From Coccinella septempunctata (Eukaryota > Arthropoda > Insecta > Coleoptera > Coccinellidae): 64,000 bases of DNA. The notes beneath the pieces were generated by a model that did not search any database, had not been told where the DNA came from, and worked only from the letters and a program-made list of their open reading frames with translations. The translations under genes and the position numbers were made by a program. Location: the NCBI RefSeq assembly GCF_907165205.1, contig NC_058189.1:50866270-50930269 (forward strand), given 5' to 3'. Below are positions 22,426-36,500 of this stretch, piece by piece; positions within the stretch are counted from its first letter, which is position 1, and each line of letters opens with the position of its first letter.

Positions 22426-25400
22426 TATTTCATAATGTCCAGTATATTTCTATGATATGAGATGAGTGTTTTGACTCATCTCATAGACTAAAGAAATTGT
22501 CTATGGTCAGAACCAACCGTTTAAGACTATTTTCGGCTCATGATTCGAATATTTGAGACAATTGGGCAACATGATAACGCACTTGTTCCTAGAAAAATAG
22601 GTGCAGCAGAAATGATCAATAATTAATCTAATTTTTTTGCACGATTCCTTTATTGCCATTAATAATGTATCACCCATTTCAAATGTAACGTGTTTTTTAG
22701 ATCGTTAAACTCAACATATGACAGCAAATATGAAGTCTGGTGGAATTGTGATGATTGATGTTCTTGTCAAAACGTAGCTCAGTTTGTACCACCAACCACC
22801 ACTGTTTGTAGATTGAAAATAAGTAAACATGACAATGACAATGACTCTAGCGTAATCCATGTGAATGAACTTTTAAACAAGAATATTAGTAGACATTTGC
22901 ATAATTCACAATACTTTACTACAAAATTTGAGACGAATCTGAAATAAAGCAACAAAATGATATGGTAGAAACTAAGAGCCACATTTAAACACAATAAATT
23001 CTTCATAACTCGGACTGGAGATTTTTGACAGTCCGAGTTATGAAGTTATCTTACATAACTATATTCTTTTAATTTCAATAGCCTACTTGACGACGAATTT
23101 TTTCAGCACTATATGTATACTGTATAAGCAATCTAAGTTTCAATTTTTTTCCTCTCCATTTTCGTAAAAAAGAGCATTTTTGTGAAAAAACCAATTACAT
23201 AGTATCAAATAGTAGGAAACCACTAAACCTACGAAACTTATGAATTAAATTATACCTCATAAGCTATAATATGTAAAAAAAAGAACAAACATCTGTTCCC
23301 AAACAACTGAGAATATACAACCGAAGAAGCTAAAAATTTCGTCCATATAAATAAATTCCTTTTGATCAAAGTCGTGACTCTAGTGGCCTATTTAGTAGTA
23401 CGAACCGGTAAAACCGAATTTGTTGATCCTATTCGAAAAGCATGGCAATTGGCACAGATTTCATGGTATTCTGTTATGATGTCCTAGAAAGACAAAAATC
23501 GACAACGCTCCAGAGGTGACTTGGTCAGAACTGTGTTGAATGCAGCAGGTTTTAAGGAAGTTATATTGACATTTACAACTATTATTATTCAATTAATAGA
23601 ATCTGAAAAATCTTATACATAAAGAGCGTTGGTAAAAATCGAAAATTTTCCGTGGAAAGTATCGTGTAAACAAAAGGTTATCACATAATTTGGGAAAAGT
23701 TCCAAACTACCTATTCAATTTTGTGATTATTAATTAGAATTCGAAAATTTCCTTTGAGGCAATTATTACTGTTTTTCATATACAGATGTTTACTAAAGAT
23801 GCGGCAAAAATGCAGGTTTTCTTGTCTGAAAATATTAATAGAAAAACATGGGGTCAAATATGCACCCCTTCTGGGATATGGGGTATCAAAAATGGGAATT
23901 TCATTGATAAATTAAAAGAACTAGAGATATTCCCTGAAATGTTGATTATGTTAACTAAAGGTTTTAAATTATTCTCGTCAAAAAAGGGATTCGCCTACTC
24001 TTTCTTTCGGTGGTGTTTTTAGGGGTTACAATTCCTTAAACCCACCCTTATTTCTCGAAAGACGCAATTTTTCTTCTGAAAAGCTCATATTACACCTTGG
24101 ATTATTTGTCAGAAAATGCTTCAAATCCAATCATTTCCAAACTAGAAGTCGGATATTTGAGATGAAACCAGAATTTTTTATAATCTATGACAATATTTTA
24201 TAACACATCGTTTGATTGCTCAGCAAGTCGAAAAAACCATATTGTATAGCCGATTTTCGGGTAACTTAGATCATCTTAGCTGAAGGTTTTTCCGAAATAT
24301 TTATATTAATTCTCGCAACAAGATGTAATAAACACGGCAAAACCCACTGGTCCACCCGAAATTCAAGGTATAAATTGTCGTATTTCGATGGGAAATCACA
24401 ATTCAATCGACTGTATGATAATATGATATGCAAATCTTCAAATAGGACAAACTTTCCTTTCCTAGTGTGCGTTATTAATCGAAATTCCCACTAAAATATA
24501 TTACTATCGATGATATCCTACATTTCGCAGTATTCCAACAGTAATTCCATTTAATCAATCTGTGGAGCTCGCCCAAGGTCATTATCAATCTTCATCAACA
24601 TTAATCACTTCAATGGACTTAATTGATGAAATCGAGATTTCAAATCGCTAGAGAGCCGAGGAAATCGGAAGTGTAATTGGAGATGAAAGCAAGGAATACT
24701 GTGTCATTGCGGAAAAACGTAGGAGATTTTACACCTGCATTGGTTTAACATTTTCGATGTATTCTCTGCAAACAGGTAGTTTCAATAAATATCCCACAAA
24801 TACAATCAATAGAGTCACATGAAGAATTCATGGAGTAAATACAGGATGTTTTCAAAGGTGAGGCTTTTTTTTTGACAGAAGGTAGAACTCATCAAAATAT
24901 GTCGTTTAACCAAAAATTGTCAAGATGGCTGAGATACAACCCTTAAAAGTTCGACAAAATTTCATTGAATTTCAAGTACGGTACTGTAGAAGGTGACTCC
25001 GGCATCGCAAAAAAGAAAACAAAACATAAACATATGGGTGGACAATGAATGGTTCAGTACCACGTTCATCGGATTAGATGCATCAGGTCACTTTTGAGAG
25101 AATCATAATTGTTGTATCTTGCAATTTAGGGTGAAAAAAATGTAGAAAATCAAGGGCATTTTCTTGAAAGTGCTTATGTTAGTTGTGTCGTTCTATTCGG
25201 GATGATCAGAAAGGTGGTCATAACTACTTGGCCTTCAGCTTCAAAAGGATAAAATTTTTAGGAGCTTTATGATTTTGGCGAATACATTCTAAAGGCTATT
25301 CACAAAAACACCGTTTTCTGATTAGAGTTTTCAGTTTATATCGAAAACTTCGTATTTCTTTAATCGAATTATGCTTCTATTCCTGAAAAATTAATAAATA

Positions 25401-25483
25401 ATGTCCTATCAATAATGTAAAACTTCGTGGTATTTGAAGAATTACACGTTTTTGCGGAAGGTTATGCATTTAATCATGACCAT
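22426..25483. other. Gene desert between MITEs
   Basis: I see no coding region. It contains a hairpin at 22461-22487 (ATGAGATGAGT / ACTCATCTCAT), a CATAGAC/GTCTATG pair at 22482-22505 and the hairpin at 23001-23045. The 78-codon ORF at 23786 shares TTTAC(T/C)AAAGATGCGGCAAAAATGC with the inverse strand near 32720-32745, so it is repeat-derived. Confidence 0.5.
23001..23045. repeat. Perfect 17-bp-arm hairpin
   Basis: CTTCATAACTCGGACTG and its exact inverse flank an 11-base loop. No duplicated flanks are visible. Confidence 0.75.
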
Positions 25484-25709
25484 AGGTCCTTTCGTTTGCA
25501 TAAAAAGTGTAGCACTTTTCTACACTCGATTTTAGTTCATTATTATTAGATTATTCGTTTGCTGATTGAATTTACACCAGTGTAGAGGAGGTGTAGTTTA
25601 TCTACATCTCCTTTTGACTATGTGTAGATAAACTACACTTCCTCTACACTGGTGTAAATCAAATCGAGTGTAGAAAAGTGCTACACTTTTTATGCAAACG
25701 AAAGGACCT
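25484..25709. mobile_element. AGGTCC palindromic MITE, copy 2 (226 bp)
   Basis: AGGTCCTTTCGTTTGCATAA...TTATGCAAACGAAAGGACCT. It carries about 16 extra bases (TTCATTATTATTAGAT) in its left half relative to copy 1. Confidence 0.85.
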
Positions 25710-27285
25710 AATATCACTGTTGTATTTTTTCGTGAAAAACAAAAAAATATTTCATTAGCGTTGATCGAGATCTAAGGACTGAATATGGAAATTGATCTAG
25801 AAGAGATGTTCAAAGTTCTGAAGTTTGAATCAAAGCATGTCACTAAAAAGCTACCTGCGGTCCTCTGCTGATCTCATCTGGAAGATATCTGCAATTAGTG
25901 AATAAATTGAAAAAAAGGTTATTTATAATTTAAAATATTCTGACGTGTTGAATGCAGTTCTCTTTATACGTAAAGGGCTTTGAATTTGCCATGACATAAA
26001 AGGTCAAACTTTGAGTATCTCCTTCAGCTCAATTTCCTTTTTCATTTCTCAGATCTAAATCATCGCCGGTGAAATAATTTTTGTGTGATTTTGTGATTAA
26101 CCTTATAGGAACGTTTTATTCATTGATTTACACATATAGTTAATACGTCATGTATTAATTTTTTCAGAAAGAAAATCATAATTCGAAAAAAATCTCGGAA
26201 TACGGAAGTTTTTGATGAAAACTCAAAAAGTAATTCGGCATGATTTCATTATTACCCTTCAGAATATTTTGGTCAGAGCCATGGCATCAATAAAGCCGAA
26301 AAAGTTCATCATTTGATAGTTAGAGGGAAAGTTGTCATGACCATCCAATATCATCCGGAAAATGAACACATGAAAATATCTTGAGCAGTTCTCAATAGTA
26401 CAATTTAGGGTGAGGTCAAGAAAGATTGACCCTGTATAGGATACTGCTGAAGAATTCTCGAATAAAAACCGTATGCCGTATGCCTTATGCTAATGTAGAG
26501 CTATAACCCACAAATGTGTTCAACCGAAGAAAGTACACGTTTTATCGATTTCAATTTCACAAGAACACGAAAAACACTGTCATTGTCAAGAAAGTTTTCC
26601 GGCTCCTCCGTTTCAACATTCCACAAGAGAGCAAGATCAAGAACAAGCTGCTGGCCCCCGTAGAGGAGTTAACTAGGTCAAGACTCCAAGGTCAGCTATC
26701 AGGTTCATCATCACAAAGGCGAGCGACCAAGCTCCTCTACTTCGGTTCCGGAGTAGCACCTGATTATATTATTATAGGTATGCGTGGTAAGATCATATGA
26801 ATGCATGCCAAGAACATCCGTTATTTCCGACACCTACAATTCCAAATACTTCGGCCACACGAAAATTAAATATGGGTTATTTGGGTCAGTTTCCTATAAG
26901 GATCATTCGATGATTCATTTTCCACAAGCGCGACTTCGTCTTTGTGTAGGAAATCATGATGTGTAATTTGGTCGAGCCTGGTCCAACGACAGTCTGGGGC
27001 AGTATAACGAGGTGAAGGTCATTTTCTGTTAACCTAACGTCCGCCTTAGGGAGATTCAAATGCTCAGGTGCATCTTATTCATTCGATTCCATCAACGATA
27101 CTTCTTGTTTATTGGGATTATTGATCTTGGGAATCGAATATAATAAAAATTAAAACCTTCAAACAAATTTCATAGTTGACTGAGGGGTCTAGATCCTGAA
27201 GGACAGGATCTAGATCATTGGTATATACTCCGCACCAATTAATCTGACATTGTACAATCAATGAGCAGTCGTATTCGCTCAATAT
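25710..27285. other. No supported gene
   Basis: AT-rich. The ORF at 26516-26800 (94 codons, basic, Ser/Arg-rich in the middle) is the best candidate, but I recognise nothing in it and see no splice context. A hairpin with arms TCTAGATCCTG lies at 27188-27214. Confidence 0.4.
27188..27214. repeat. Short perfect hairpin, 11-bp arms
   Basis: TCTAGATCCTG, loop AAGGA, CAGGATCTAGA. Confidence 0.6.
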
Positions 27286-27947
27286 ACAGGCAGGGTCTTT
27301 GACTCGTTCAAATATTTTAACAGCAGATTCTTGAGGTCAAAAGAAACAATTTTTTCCGATTCGGTCCTGATAAAAAGATATAGCCATTTTAAGTTTTCCT
27401 AATGAGCTGTGCCATCCCTGGAAAAACAAAATTACCTTCAGAACAACTTGCTAAATCTGTGACACTTCATATCTGTGGATCTTTTGAAAAGAATTGCATT
27501 CGGTCAAAATACCCAATTTTTCAAATTTCAGAGATATTTTTATTTTTGAACAACAAATTACTCAAAAACTGCGCATTATACGAGAAAATATGAAGAATAC
27601 TTTCATTTCACAAAACAATATGTATTAGATAGGGTCCAACTTAGTTTCAATTTCTTCTTTGAAGTTTTGGAATTTTTATGATACGTAATAGTCATAATGA
27701 AAAAACTGGAAGACGTGGGTTATATCTTGTGTTCGAAAAAGATTCATTAAATAAATGAAAAACTATATTCCGAAGTTCATTTCATTCGATGTCAGTTAAA
27801 ACTAAAAATAATTTTTTTTATGGTTTTTTAACAGCCTGTATCTTTCAAACCGAGCCGATTCGGAAAAAATGGTAAAGGAAAAATATTTTTCTTTTGACTT
27901 CAAGAATCTACTGTAAAATATTTTTACGAGTCAAAGACTCACCCTGT
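27286..27947 (+). mobile_element. MITE family P, copy 3 (both ends present)
   Basis: ACAGGCAGGGTCTTTGACTC at the left and GAGTCAAAGACTCACCCTGT at the right, with TATA outside both. TIRs of about 100 bp include AGATTCTTGAGGTCAAAAG and its inverse. The ORF at 27402 is not a gene. Confidence 0.8.
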
Positions 27948-28183
27948 ATAGAGTTCTTGTCAATTCTAGAGATTGTTCGAAATTCTGAACCGAAAGCTTC
28001 AATTTTCAAATTTGACACCATGTATATCAAAAACTCGCAGCCAATGAATCAATACAATTTTTCTTCGGCCACAATTGTTTAATACTGGAATATAATGCCA
28101 TTGGTAGAGTAATTAAAGCTTTTGCTTAAATTTTGAACTATGACTAAAAATCATATCGCATCATTTTCAATGTATCAAACTGT

Positions 28184-28907
28184 ACAGGATGGGCAAAATT
28201 GGTGATACCCGAACTACAACTCTTTAACCCAACGAGATAGAGGAAAATTAATGTACCATTCATGTCGTCTTTTTTTGAGAAACTAATAATGCCATCAACT
28301 GCATTCCTCTATCTTCTTTTGTTTTTGAGTTATAAGCCAAAATTTAAATTTGGCCGATTTCAACTTTGGTCATTATCTCCGTTTCTGTTAATGATAGGAT
28401 GTTGAAATGAAGATATTATATAGACGCTTTTTTATAGCAATCCAGTGGCGTACTATGATTTTTTCCTACAGGTATATTTGCTGAGCTATAACATAAAGTT
28501 GTGTTTTTTCTTATGAAAAGAGTAGTTTGAAATGACTCAGAAAGAATCGCCATTTTTTACCCTTTCTGAAATATATCATGCATCGCCCTCAGTCTTTGTA
28601 AGTCATTTTAAACTACTGTTTTCATAAGAAAAAATACATCTTTATGTAATAGCTCAGCAAATATACCTTATGGAAAAAATCATAGTACGCCACTGGATTG
28701 CTATAAAAAAGTGTCTATATAATGTTTTCATTTCAACATCCTAGCATAAACAGAAACGGAGATAATGACCAAAGTTGAAATCGCCCACACATCGCTATCT
28801 CAAACAGAAACGGAAATAATGACCAAAGTTGAAATTTTAATTTTGACCTATAACTCGAAAACAAAAGAAGATAGAGTAATGCAGTTGATGGCATTATTAG
28901 TTTCACG
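28184..28907. mobile_element. MITE family Q, copy 1 (right end lost)
   Basis: The left end ACAGGATGGGCAAAATTGG is followed by an inverted arm pair around CAGTGGCGTACTATGATTTT (28441 and 28690, inverse). The right arm runs out after GCATTATTAGTTTCACG at about 28907, where family Q sequence stops. Confidence 0.7.
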
Positions 28908-29547
28908 TGATTGTCGTCTGCCGATTACATTGGTTCCTTTCTGTGAACCCACCATTATACAGTCCCAAATAACTTTTCTGAGAAAAAAGATCAACCGAGT
29001 CATTCGTTTATTAAATTCAGTTTTCCATTTCGGATGTGTTCAAAACTATCATGGAACAATAAACACCCCGTAAATTGCGAATTCCTAACTGAATACGAAT
29101 ATTCAACTAATAATTTCTACTAATTTTCGAATATATCGATACATAATAGCATAGTTCCTGTGGAACATATCACTATAATAAGGAAGGTTAATTGAATATC
29201 ATCTTCGATACTTACCATCGTTGCATAAAATTGCCTTTCAATTCCGTTATCACAAATACCTACCTATTTAATAGAACGAGTACAACGCTGAATTGGTATT
29301 TCAAGTTCGATCTGCGGAATATTAATCGTTATTTGGGATGATTAAACGGTGTAGATACGGTAGTTGGAACGGTCTACCATAATATATGCTTTTTTTAATA
29401 ACTTATATTAGGAGTTGTTTTTTTTAGGAATTTCTGACTTAGAACAAATTAGGAAATATAGATTAACTGTTTTTAGATTAAATCATTTCGATCATCAAAA
29501 TTTTGTTCTGTGTTTCCTCTGAAATACTCAGCATTAAAAGATAATGT

Positions 29548-30298
29548 ACGGGGTGGGCAAAATTGGTGATACCTGAATTACAACTTTTTCAACCAAACGA
29601 GATAGAGGAAAATGCATGGCACATTACGGTCGTCTTTTTCCGAGAAACTACTAATGCCATCAACTGCATTACTCTATCTTCTTTTGTTTTCGAGTTATTG
29701 GTCAAAATTGAAATTTCAACTTTGGTCATTATCTCCGTTTCTGTTTGAGCTAGGATGTTGAAATGAAAACATTATGAAGACACTTTTTCGAAAGCAATTC
29801 AGTGGCGTACTATGATTTTTTTCCAACAGGTGTATTTGCTGAGCTATAACATAAAGATGTATATTTTCTTGTGAAAACAGTAGTTTGAAATGACTTAGAA
29901 AGACTGAGAGTGAAGTATAATATATTTCTGAAACGGTAAAAAAATGGCGAGTCTCTCTAAGCCATTTAAAACTACTCTTTTCATAAGAAAAAACACAACA
30001 TTATGTTGTGTTGGAAAAAATCATAGTACGCCACTGGATTGCTATCGAAAAAGTGTCTGTATAATGTCTTCATTTCAACATCCTAGCACAAACAGAAACG
30101 TTGATATTGACCAAAGTTGAAATCGCCCAAATTTAAATTTTGGCCTCAAAAACTCAAAAACAAATGAAGATAGAGGAGTGCAGTTGATGGCATTATTAGT
30201 CTCTCGAAAAAAGACGACATGAATGATACATTCATTTTTCTCCATCTCGTTGGGTTAAAAAGTTGTAGTTCAGGTATCACCAATTTTGCCCATCCTGT
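29548..30298. mobile_element. MITE family Q, copy 2 (complete)
   Basis: ACGGGGTGGGCAAAATTGG and its inverse CCAATTTTGCCCATCCTGT are flanked by TA. The arms are about 350 bp with the same GTGGCGTACTATGATTTT pair. The ORFs at 29563 and 30219 are the two arms read on the plus strand. Confidence 0.85.
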
Positions 30299-30434
30299 AC
30301 AGTCTGTATGTGGAATTCCAAATAATGATGGAACTAAACCTGCAATTAAATATCTCTACCACACAAGTGATATTTTCTTTGAATCAATGTGCAGGTTTTA
30401 GAAATTCTTCGCCTAACCGTAAGAAAAACTCTTA

Positions 30435-31361
30435 GGGGCTGTTTCACCACTTACTGTTAAAGTGTTCGATATGTATTCAGCAGATATGCCAACATCATAA
30501 TAAATCTGTCAGTTAAATATTTATCAGTTTCACCGCCCAAGTTCCAAGTAATTTATCTGCTAGTAAACTATCTGAAAATTTTACTGAATGACAGTTTGGC
30601 AACGCCGTACTCGTGATTGAAATTAGGATAAATGAGCATAGAATGAGGACAGAGTTAGTCAGTTATGAAGTACATTGACAGAAGAAGAAGAATTATGAAG
30701 ACTTTTCTCATGTCTCTATGCTCTGATTTGAAATATTCAAAATTAAAATTTTTCTATCATTTTCAAATTGGTTGGTGAATTTTTAGTGAATGTGAAAGCA
30801 TGTTAAAAAAAGGGAAAGAAATGTGAATTTTTCACGTGAGGAGACCGATGCTCTTGTCTCGATTATAACATAGTGTAAAAATATAATCGAGAACAAAAAA
30901 GGTGATGCTGTGACTTGGCAAGAGAAGGAGAAAGCGTGGAAAGATATAGAAATGACTGAATTCTTCGTCATGATAGTTTGCAAAATGTTCCATTCTAGTT
31001 CTAATTTCACGACGTTTGCGAGGCCTCGATAAGCTCGCAAAATAATAGTCACTCTCATCTTCAAGACACTCAAAAAGATCCATTATCACAAAATCTGGTG
31101 TTGCGTCTGCAAACGTTCACGAAATACCTTCGAGATAAACTGATCGAGAGCAAAATTTTCTCGAAGTTTTGACAGTTCGGAGTGACGTTATCTGGTACAT
31201 GAACTTTTATCAGCCATTCGATCTCTCAGTCAAAATATTCGACAGTTTAACAGTAAGGATAACCTAACAGACACCTGTGAAACACAATTTTCAGATTTAT
31301 CTGATGGATTAGTTGTGGATAGCTTATCTGCCACTTTAACAGTAAGTGGTGAAACAGGCCC
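30435..31361 (-). mobile_element. PIF/Harbinger-type element, internally deleted
   Basis: Inverted ends of about 30 bp (GGGGCTGTTTCACCACTTAC on the left, GGGCCTGTTTCACCACTTAC read from the right) are bounded by TTA on both sides (30432-30434, 31362-31364). A 3-bp TTA duplication is the hallmark of PIF/Harbinger elements. The 927-bp length and the transposase fragment on the minus strand show a deletion derivative. Confidence 0.8.
30832..31089 (-). pseudogene. N-terminal fragment of a Harbinger-type protein
   Basis: The first approximately 45 residues read Met-Asp-Leu-Phe-Glu-Cys-Leu-Glu-Asp-Glu...Arg-Pro-Arg-Lys-Arg-Arg-Glu-Ile-Arg-Thr-Arg-Met-Glu-His-Phe...Asp-Glu-Glu-Phe. This basic-then-acidic start resembles the N-terminus of insect Harbinger nucleases. 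It then degenerates into hydrophobic junk, and no catalytic DDE residues remain. Confidence 0.55.
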
Positions 31362-31559
31362 TTAGAGAAATTGCTACTTTTATATTTTTTTCTATTACCT
31401 TTTTTCTCCATTTTCCTTCACTCATTTTAGTTTATTAAGTATGAGATTTCGCCAATAGCCAGTGGAAAATTCACTTTCCCGCATAAGTGCGGAAAAGTTG
31501 CCCATTTCTAACTGAAATGAATGCGAAGTAGTTAAAACGTGCAGGAATAGAAAAAATAT

Positions 31560-32094
31560 ACAGGGTGAAGCTTTGACAGATATTTCAATTTTTATTTCAC
31601 AAATGGTTTTATCGAATGAAATGAATTTCGGAATATAGTTTTTCATTTATTCGATTAGTCTTTTTCGAATACAAGATATCACCCATGTCTTCGAGTTTTC
31701 TCATTACGTACCATAAAAATTCAAAGAACCCAACTCTTGTAACAAAGTTGGAAACTATCTAATGAATATTTGAACGTTTTGTAAAATAAAAGTATTCTTC
31801 ATATTTTCTCGTATAATGATGTTCAAAAATTAAAAAGTATCTGTGAAATTCGAAAAATTGGCTACTTTGGCTGAATACAACTCCGTTTGAAAGATGCACA
31901 GATCTGCAGTGTCACAGATTTAGCTAGTTATTCTGAAGGAAATTTTGTTTTTCCAGGGGTGTCACAGCTCATTAAAATGGCAATACGTATCTTTTTATCA
32001 GGACCGATCGGAAAAAATGGTATAGGAAGAAAGTATTTCTTTTGACCTCAAGAATCTACTGTTAAAATATTTGTACGAGTCAAAGACACCCTGT
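31560..32094. mobile_element. MITE family P, copy 4
   Basis: ACAGGGTGAAGCTTTGACAG at the left and GTACGAGTCAAAGACACCCT at the right, TATA outside. The right TIR is intact; the left TIR has lost about 80 bp after CTTTGACAG. It lies in the opposite orientation to copies 2 and 3. Confidence 0.8.
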
Positions 32095-33525
32095 ATATCC
32101 TCATTTGAATAATATATATGTTGTATGTATGTTTACACGTGGTAAAAAAAACTCATAATTATTGAAAACCGAGTTAAAGTTTAAGGTTAAATTATCAATT
32201 TTAGACACCATCGGCCACATCAATTGAGTAAACTGAAAATATACACTTTTGTATAAAGGGTATGCAAGTTATCTCTTTCTTTTTCAGATATCGATTGAAA
32301 TTTTTTCTGGGAGGATTCTGCATTTCTTGAAACTTTTTAGGGTTTTCACTCCCAATCTCTGACACAAAATCTCTTGACAAATTTCGGATTTCACAGGAAA
32401 TTTGCAACAAAAAAGTTCCTATAGAGTAATGTTTTAAGCTCCTGTCGTAAAGTTATTCAAGATTCAAATATTTTACGTTTCACAATTTTTTTGTTTTAGG
32501 AAAAAAAAAACCACCATTCCCAAGATGCAAATATGTAACTGAAAACCTGATTCTCTAGAACTTTGAAGTGATTGGCAAAAAAAATAACCTTCATTTAAAA
32601 CAGTTGAAGACTGTTAAAATTTTGAAAATTTCAAAGAAAACGTGAAAAATTTTCCATTTCTGACACCCCAAAGCTAAATACATATTAAAATTTTCGGCAA
32701 GAAATCAGTTCCTGCATTTTTGCCGCATCTTTGGTAAACACTCTTTGGATAAGTTGTGTGTGTGTGTGATGCTATCGCAGATACGCAGATTACAGGTCTT
32801 ATAACGTGAAAGCCTCAATTTCAAGTTTCGATAGAGGAATTTTATATAGACTACTGATATTATATCAAAAATTTTGGAATAATATACTTTTCCGTTATTT
32901 TTTTAAATTCGGGATCTTCAGTTGAAACGACATTGGATTGATCAATTTGATAATCTCAAGTATTATACCATTATCCATGAACATCAAGGCTATTCCGGAC
33001 CTGCCGTAATGTTAACTAGACTCTGAATACCGTTATAGTTTTCTTGAATTGAGTACCTATATCTTTCAACCACGAAACCAGATTAATGTTTATGTATACG
33101 TAGATACCGTACCTACTTGGGTGATGCAGTTACGTTGTTTGAGCATTGTTCAATCAGTCCGTTTTACTTTCTTCCGAATAATCGCGAATAAAATGGTTTC
33201 CTATGACTTGAAATATATCTAGTTCCCATAAGCTCTTATGAGCCGCATCATAAAATATTAATTCATTTGTCCTTGTTAATATTTCGAACTTTTACTCATA
33301 ATTCCGGACTTTCCTTTAAAAAAAAAACGGAAAATAAATCAAATTGAATTGAGAACTAACATATCATCAGCATCAGACAATGATCCTTCCTTATCCTGTC
33401 TTCAATTAACATTATTGAAGAATGAAATCTGAAAAATAGAACCCACGCAAATGAAATTGTCTCGAAAAATCGATAATGCAAATATATAATCACACTTTTT
33501 TAAAGTCTTCTCCCTTTTTTTGCAG
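32095..33525. other. Region upstream of the secreted-protein gene
   Basis: No ORF of interest. It presumably holds a 5' non-coding exon and promoter of the gene beginning at 33527, because that ATG sits one base after a TTTTTTTGCAG acceptor. I could not place the first exon. Confidence 0.4.
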
Positions 33526-33526
33526 A

Positions 33527-36500
33527 ATGGAGCTGAAATACATCATTCTCACAATCATCAAAATACTGATATCAGTTCCAGGCAATTTCCATGTAAATGC
33601 GGCTGCTATGATGGGAGGATATATGGATAATAGTAACAATACCCATGACTTCCTAAATATTCCAATTGACACAGATGGTGGCTTTCATAGAGACGAATCT
33701 TTGGTGAGTGTATTCTAGATCACTGCTAACTTTTTAACATGACTTATTCCAAATTGTTTCTTCATTATGTGCATTTCATTTTTCATTCAACTTATGAACC
33801 AATAGAAATGTAGATGTTGAGAAACCTCAACAAACTAAAAGGAGTCATATTTTTATTCCATTCCATTCTCATCAATTTTTCCAACAAAATATTCAATGTC
33901 CAATTAAGGTTTTCATCAGAAAGCCTCTAAAAGATATCTGAATTCAGTCACATCATTCCTTTATTCCACAATCAAATGTGATTCTCTTAACTGATGAGAC
34001 TATGCTAAAAATATTGAAGCTTGGGAAGGACGTCCATCACCTACTCAAAATATCAATAATGAATTTTCTCTCACGCAATTCACTAAGTCATTATTTCATT
34101 CAAATTTTCAGAAGGACCGTGCAAAAGAAGAGAACCATTCCAGCACCATGGCATCTTCAAGTGGTTCCGAAGAGATTCCAGACCCATCCCCTTTAGTTAT
34201 ACCTGGATACAACTTGCCAGAGAATATTTTCAACAAAGGAAAACCATTCTACATGGAAAAAGATCCAGTGACGGGGAATATAGATTTCAACAACAAAACC
34301 TTGTCACAGATAGAAGACGACTTCTATGATTATTCAGATGAAGATACAAAACAATCCGATAACATTTATGATAAAGCAAATATAGATCGAAAAGATGGAA
34401 ACATAGGTAGCCATAGGCCTAGCGATATCAATCAACTTTCACCAAATTTTCACGACTTCCTGAATCTCCCTATCAAATATAACCCTGATAAATACGTATA
34501 TCCCTTGATATCGAGCAGCTATGCAAACACAAAGGTGCAAGGAAACGTAAATAAATACCATAATCACAAAACTCACATAACTAAGTATCCAACATACAGA
34601 CCATCTAACTCTTACAGTTCATCCTCCAATTTACAAAACTTTTTCGAATATGAGGATACCAGAACTTCAACCACAACTACTACAACAAATGCCCCTCCAA
34701 CCACAAAAATACACAAACCGTCTTCCAAACCCGTCAGTTATTCCAGTTTCAGCGAGGATTTTTCTGATGATTACTACAGTAATTCCGAGAAGGGCAAAGA
34801 CGAGTATGATGATCAACCTGAAGACGCTTATCAAACCACTCCAAAAATATCTGATGTCTTCCTCACTACCACATCCATACCTCCAGTAACTACAACTAGG
34901 AAAATAATTAGCTTATTCGATCAGCTATTTGGTGAATATGATGAAACTGTTTCGACTTCAGAAAAAACTAAGTCTCCATCGCTCTTCGCCAATCTGCCTT
35001 CTAACAAAATTGTGAATACCCAAGCCCCTAAGCGAGAATTTGATACTACTACTGAATCTGAAATAAAAATTCCAAATGTTGCAACTGGTTCCAAGATGGA
35101 AATGGAGAATTTCTATGAAGAATATGATGATTACTACTATAATAACCCAAAAAGCTCAGAAGTATCCTCATCAAGTACTGCTGCTTTCACGTCGCCCTCA
35201 ACAACAACCTCTACCACTACAACTACTACAACAACTACAACGACCACAACAACACCCCCTCCAACAACTATAAAAACCACGATTAAACCTCCAACGATAT
35301 ATAATTCTCACAGTTACATGGAATCTTTCTCCCCGATGATTCCCTCAACAACGAAAGAATTATTAGATGATTCAAATCCATCTTCGAAGGTGACGTCTTT
35401 ACCACTAGGTGAAAATCATGTAACAACTCCCAAAATTCCCTCCTGGCCTGCCAACCAACAGATGTCGGACTCCAGTGATTACCACCCAATAATAATTGCG
35501 ACCCAAAACCTACGCGACCAGCTCAATAACGAAAGGGTTGTGCCGAAGCCTTTCTCTGTACATACCCAATATGCTCCCAGTTCTAGTAGCATTCATATTG
35601 CACCAGACCAGGATACAGTTTCATTCGTTGTAGGTCACCATCAAAAAACAGATGGAGGTTCATTTTCAACAATTAATTCTCAAGATGACTATACCTCTAA
35701 TTTTTTCCAACCTTCTTATGGCGAAGGTTCTTACGAAAATGAAGATATAATATACAAAAACTCACCGGACACTGTTATATTCCAACAACCACAAATGAAA
35801 CCACATCATGAGGTGAGTGGAAGTGTGGTTACAATACAGACACAGACCAATTCAGAAGCTTCGTTGTCCATTGGAGTACCAATCGAAAACGTTAAGAAGA
35901 TCCCTGGGAAGGTTATGGATGCCACATTGGATTTGGGTGATCAAGTGGCAGAACAATCTTCGAGTGGCTCAAAGGTGGTGTTTCCGAATGAGAAGGAAGT
36001 ATCATTAACTAGTCTGGTTCCACCTTTATCAACATCAAATCCCCCAGTAGCTCTGTCAAATAAAGAAGTTCTCAAATTGGCTTCTAAACCTATGTACCAC
36101 CAGCTACCTAGTGATTTAACACCTCCTAAAGAAAAAGAAGGTAAACATCCAAACCGAATGGAAGCTCCGAGACCACCATGGGACCCTCGACCAGGACATT
36201 TCTTCAGTGGAAAACTAGAATACTCCCGACCTCCTCGTCCATTCCCTGATGTAGCGTTCAAGCGGATAGACACGTTACCTAATATCCTTCCACAATTTCG
36301 GCCTAATATGAAACCACATGGTCCAGTTAGTGGTTTGCATCATCATCCCCATGGAATCCACCGAGGCCCATCTAATTTCTACGACAATAGGTTGCACAGG
36401 GAACCTCTGCTAGAACGACCTTCGAATCGTCCATTAGAATTTTACGAAAAGTTACAGCCACCTCCTTTACCTCCGAAGAATCTGCATAGTTACAGGAAAA

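Noticed and set aside
23786..24022. 78-codon plus ORF
   Set aside because: Part of it recurs inverted near 32720, and no protein motif is present.
26516..26800. 94-codon plus ORF, basic
   Set aside because: No recognisable domain, no start or splice context, and surrounded by repeat sequence.
35941..36273. 110-codon minus ORF
   Set aside because: Antisense shadow of the secreted-protein exon.
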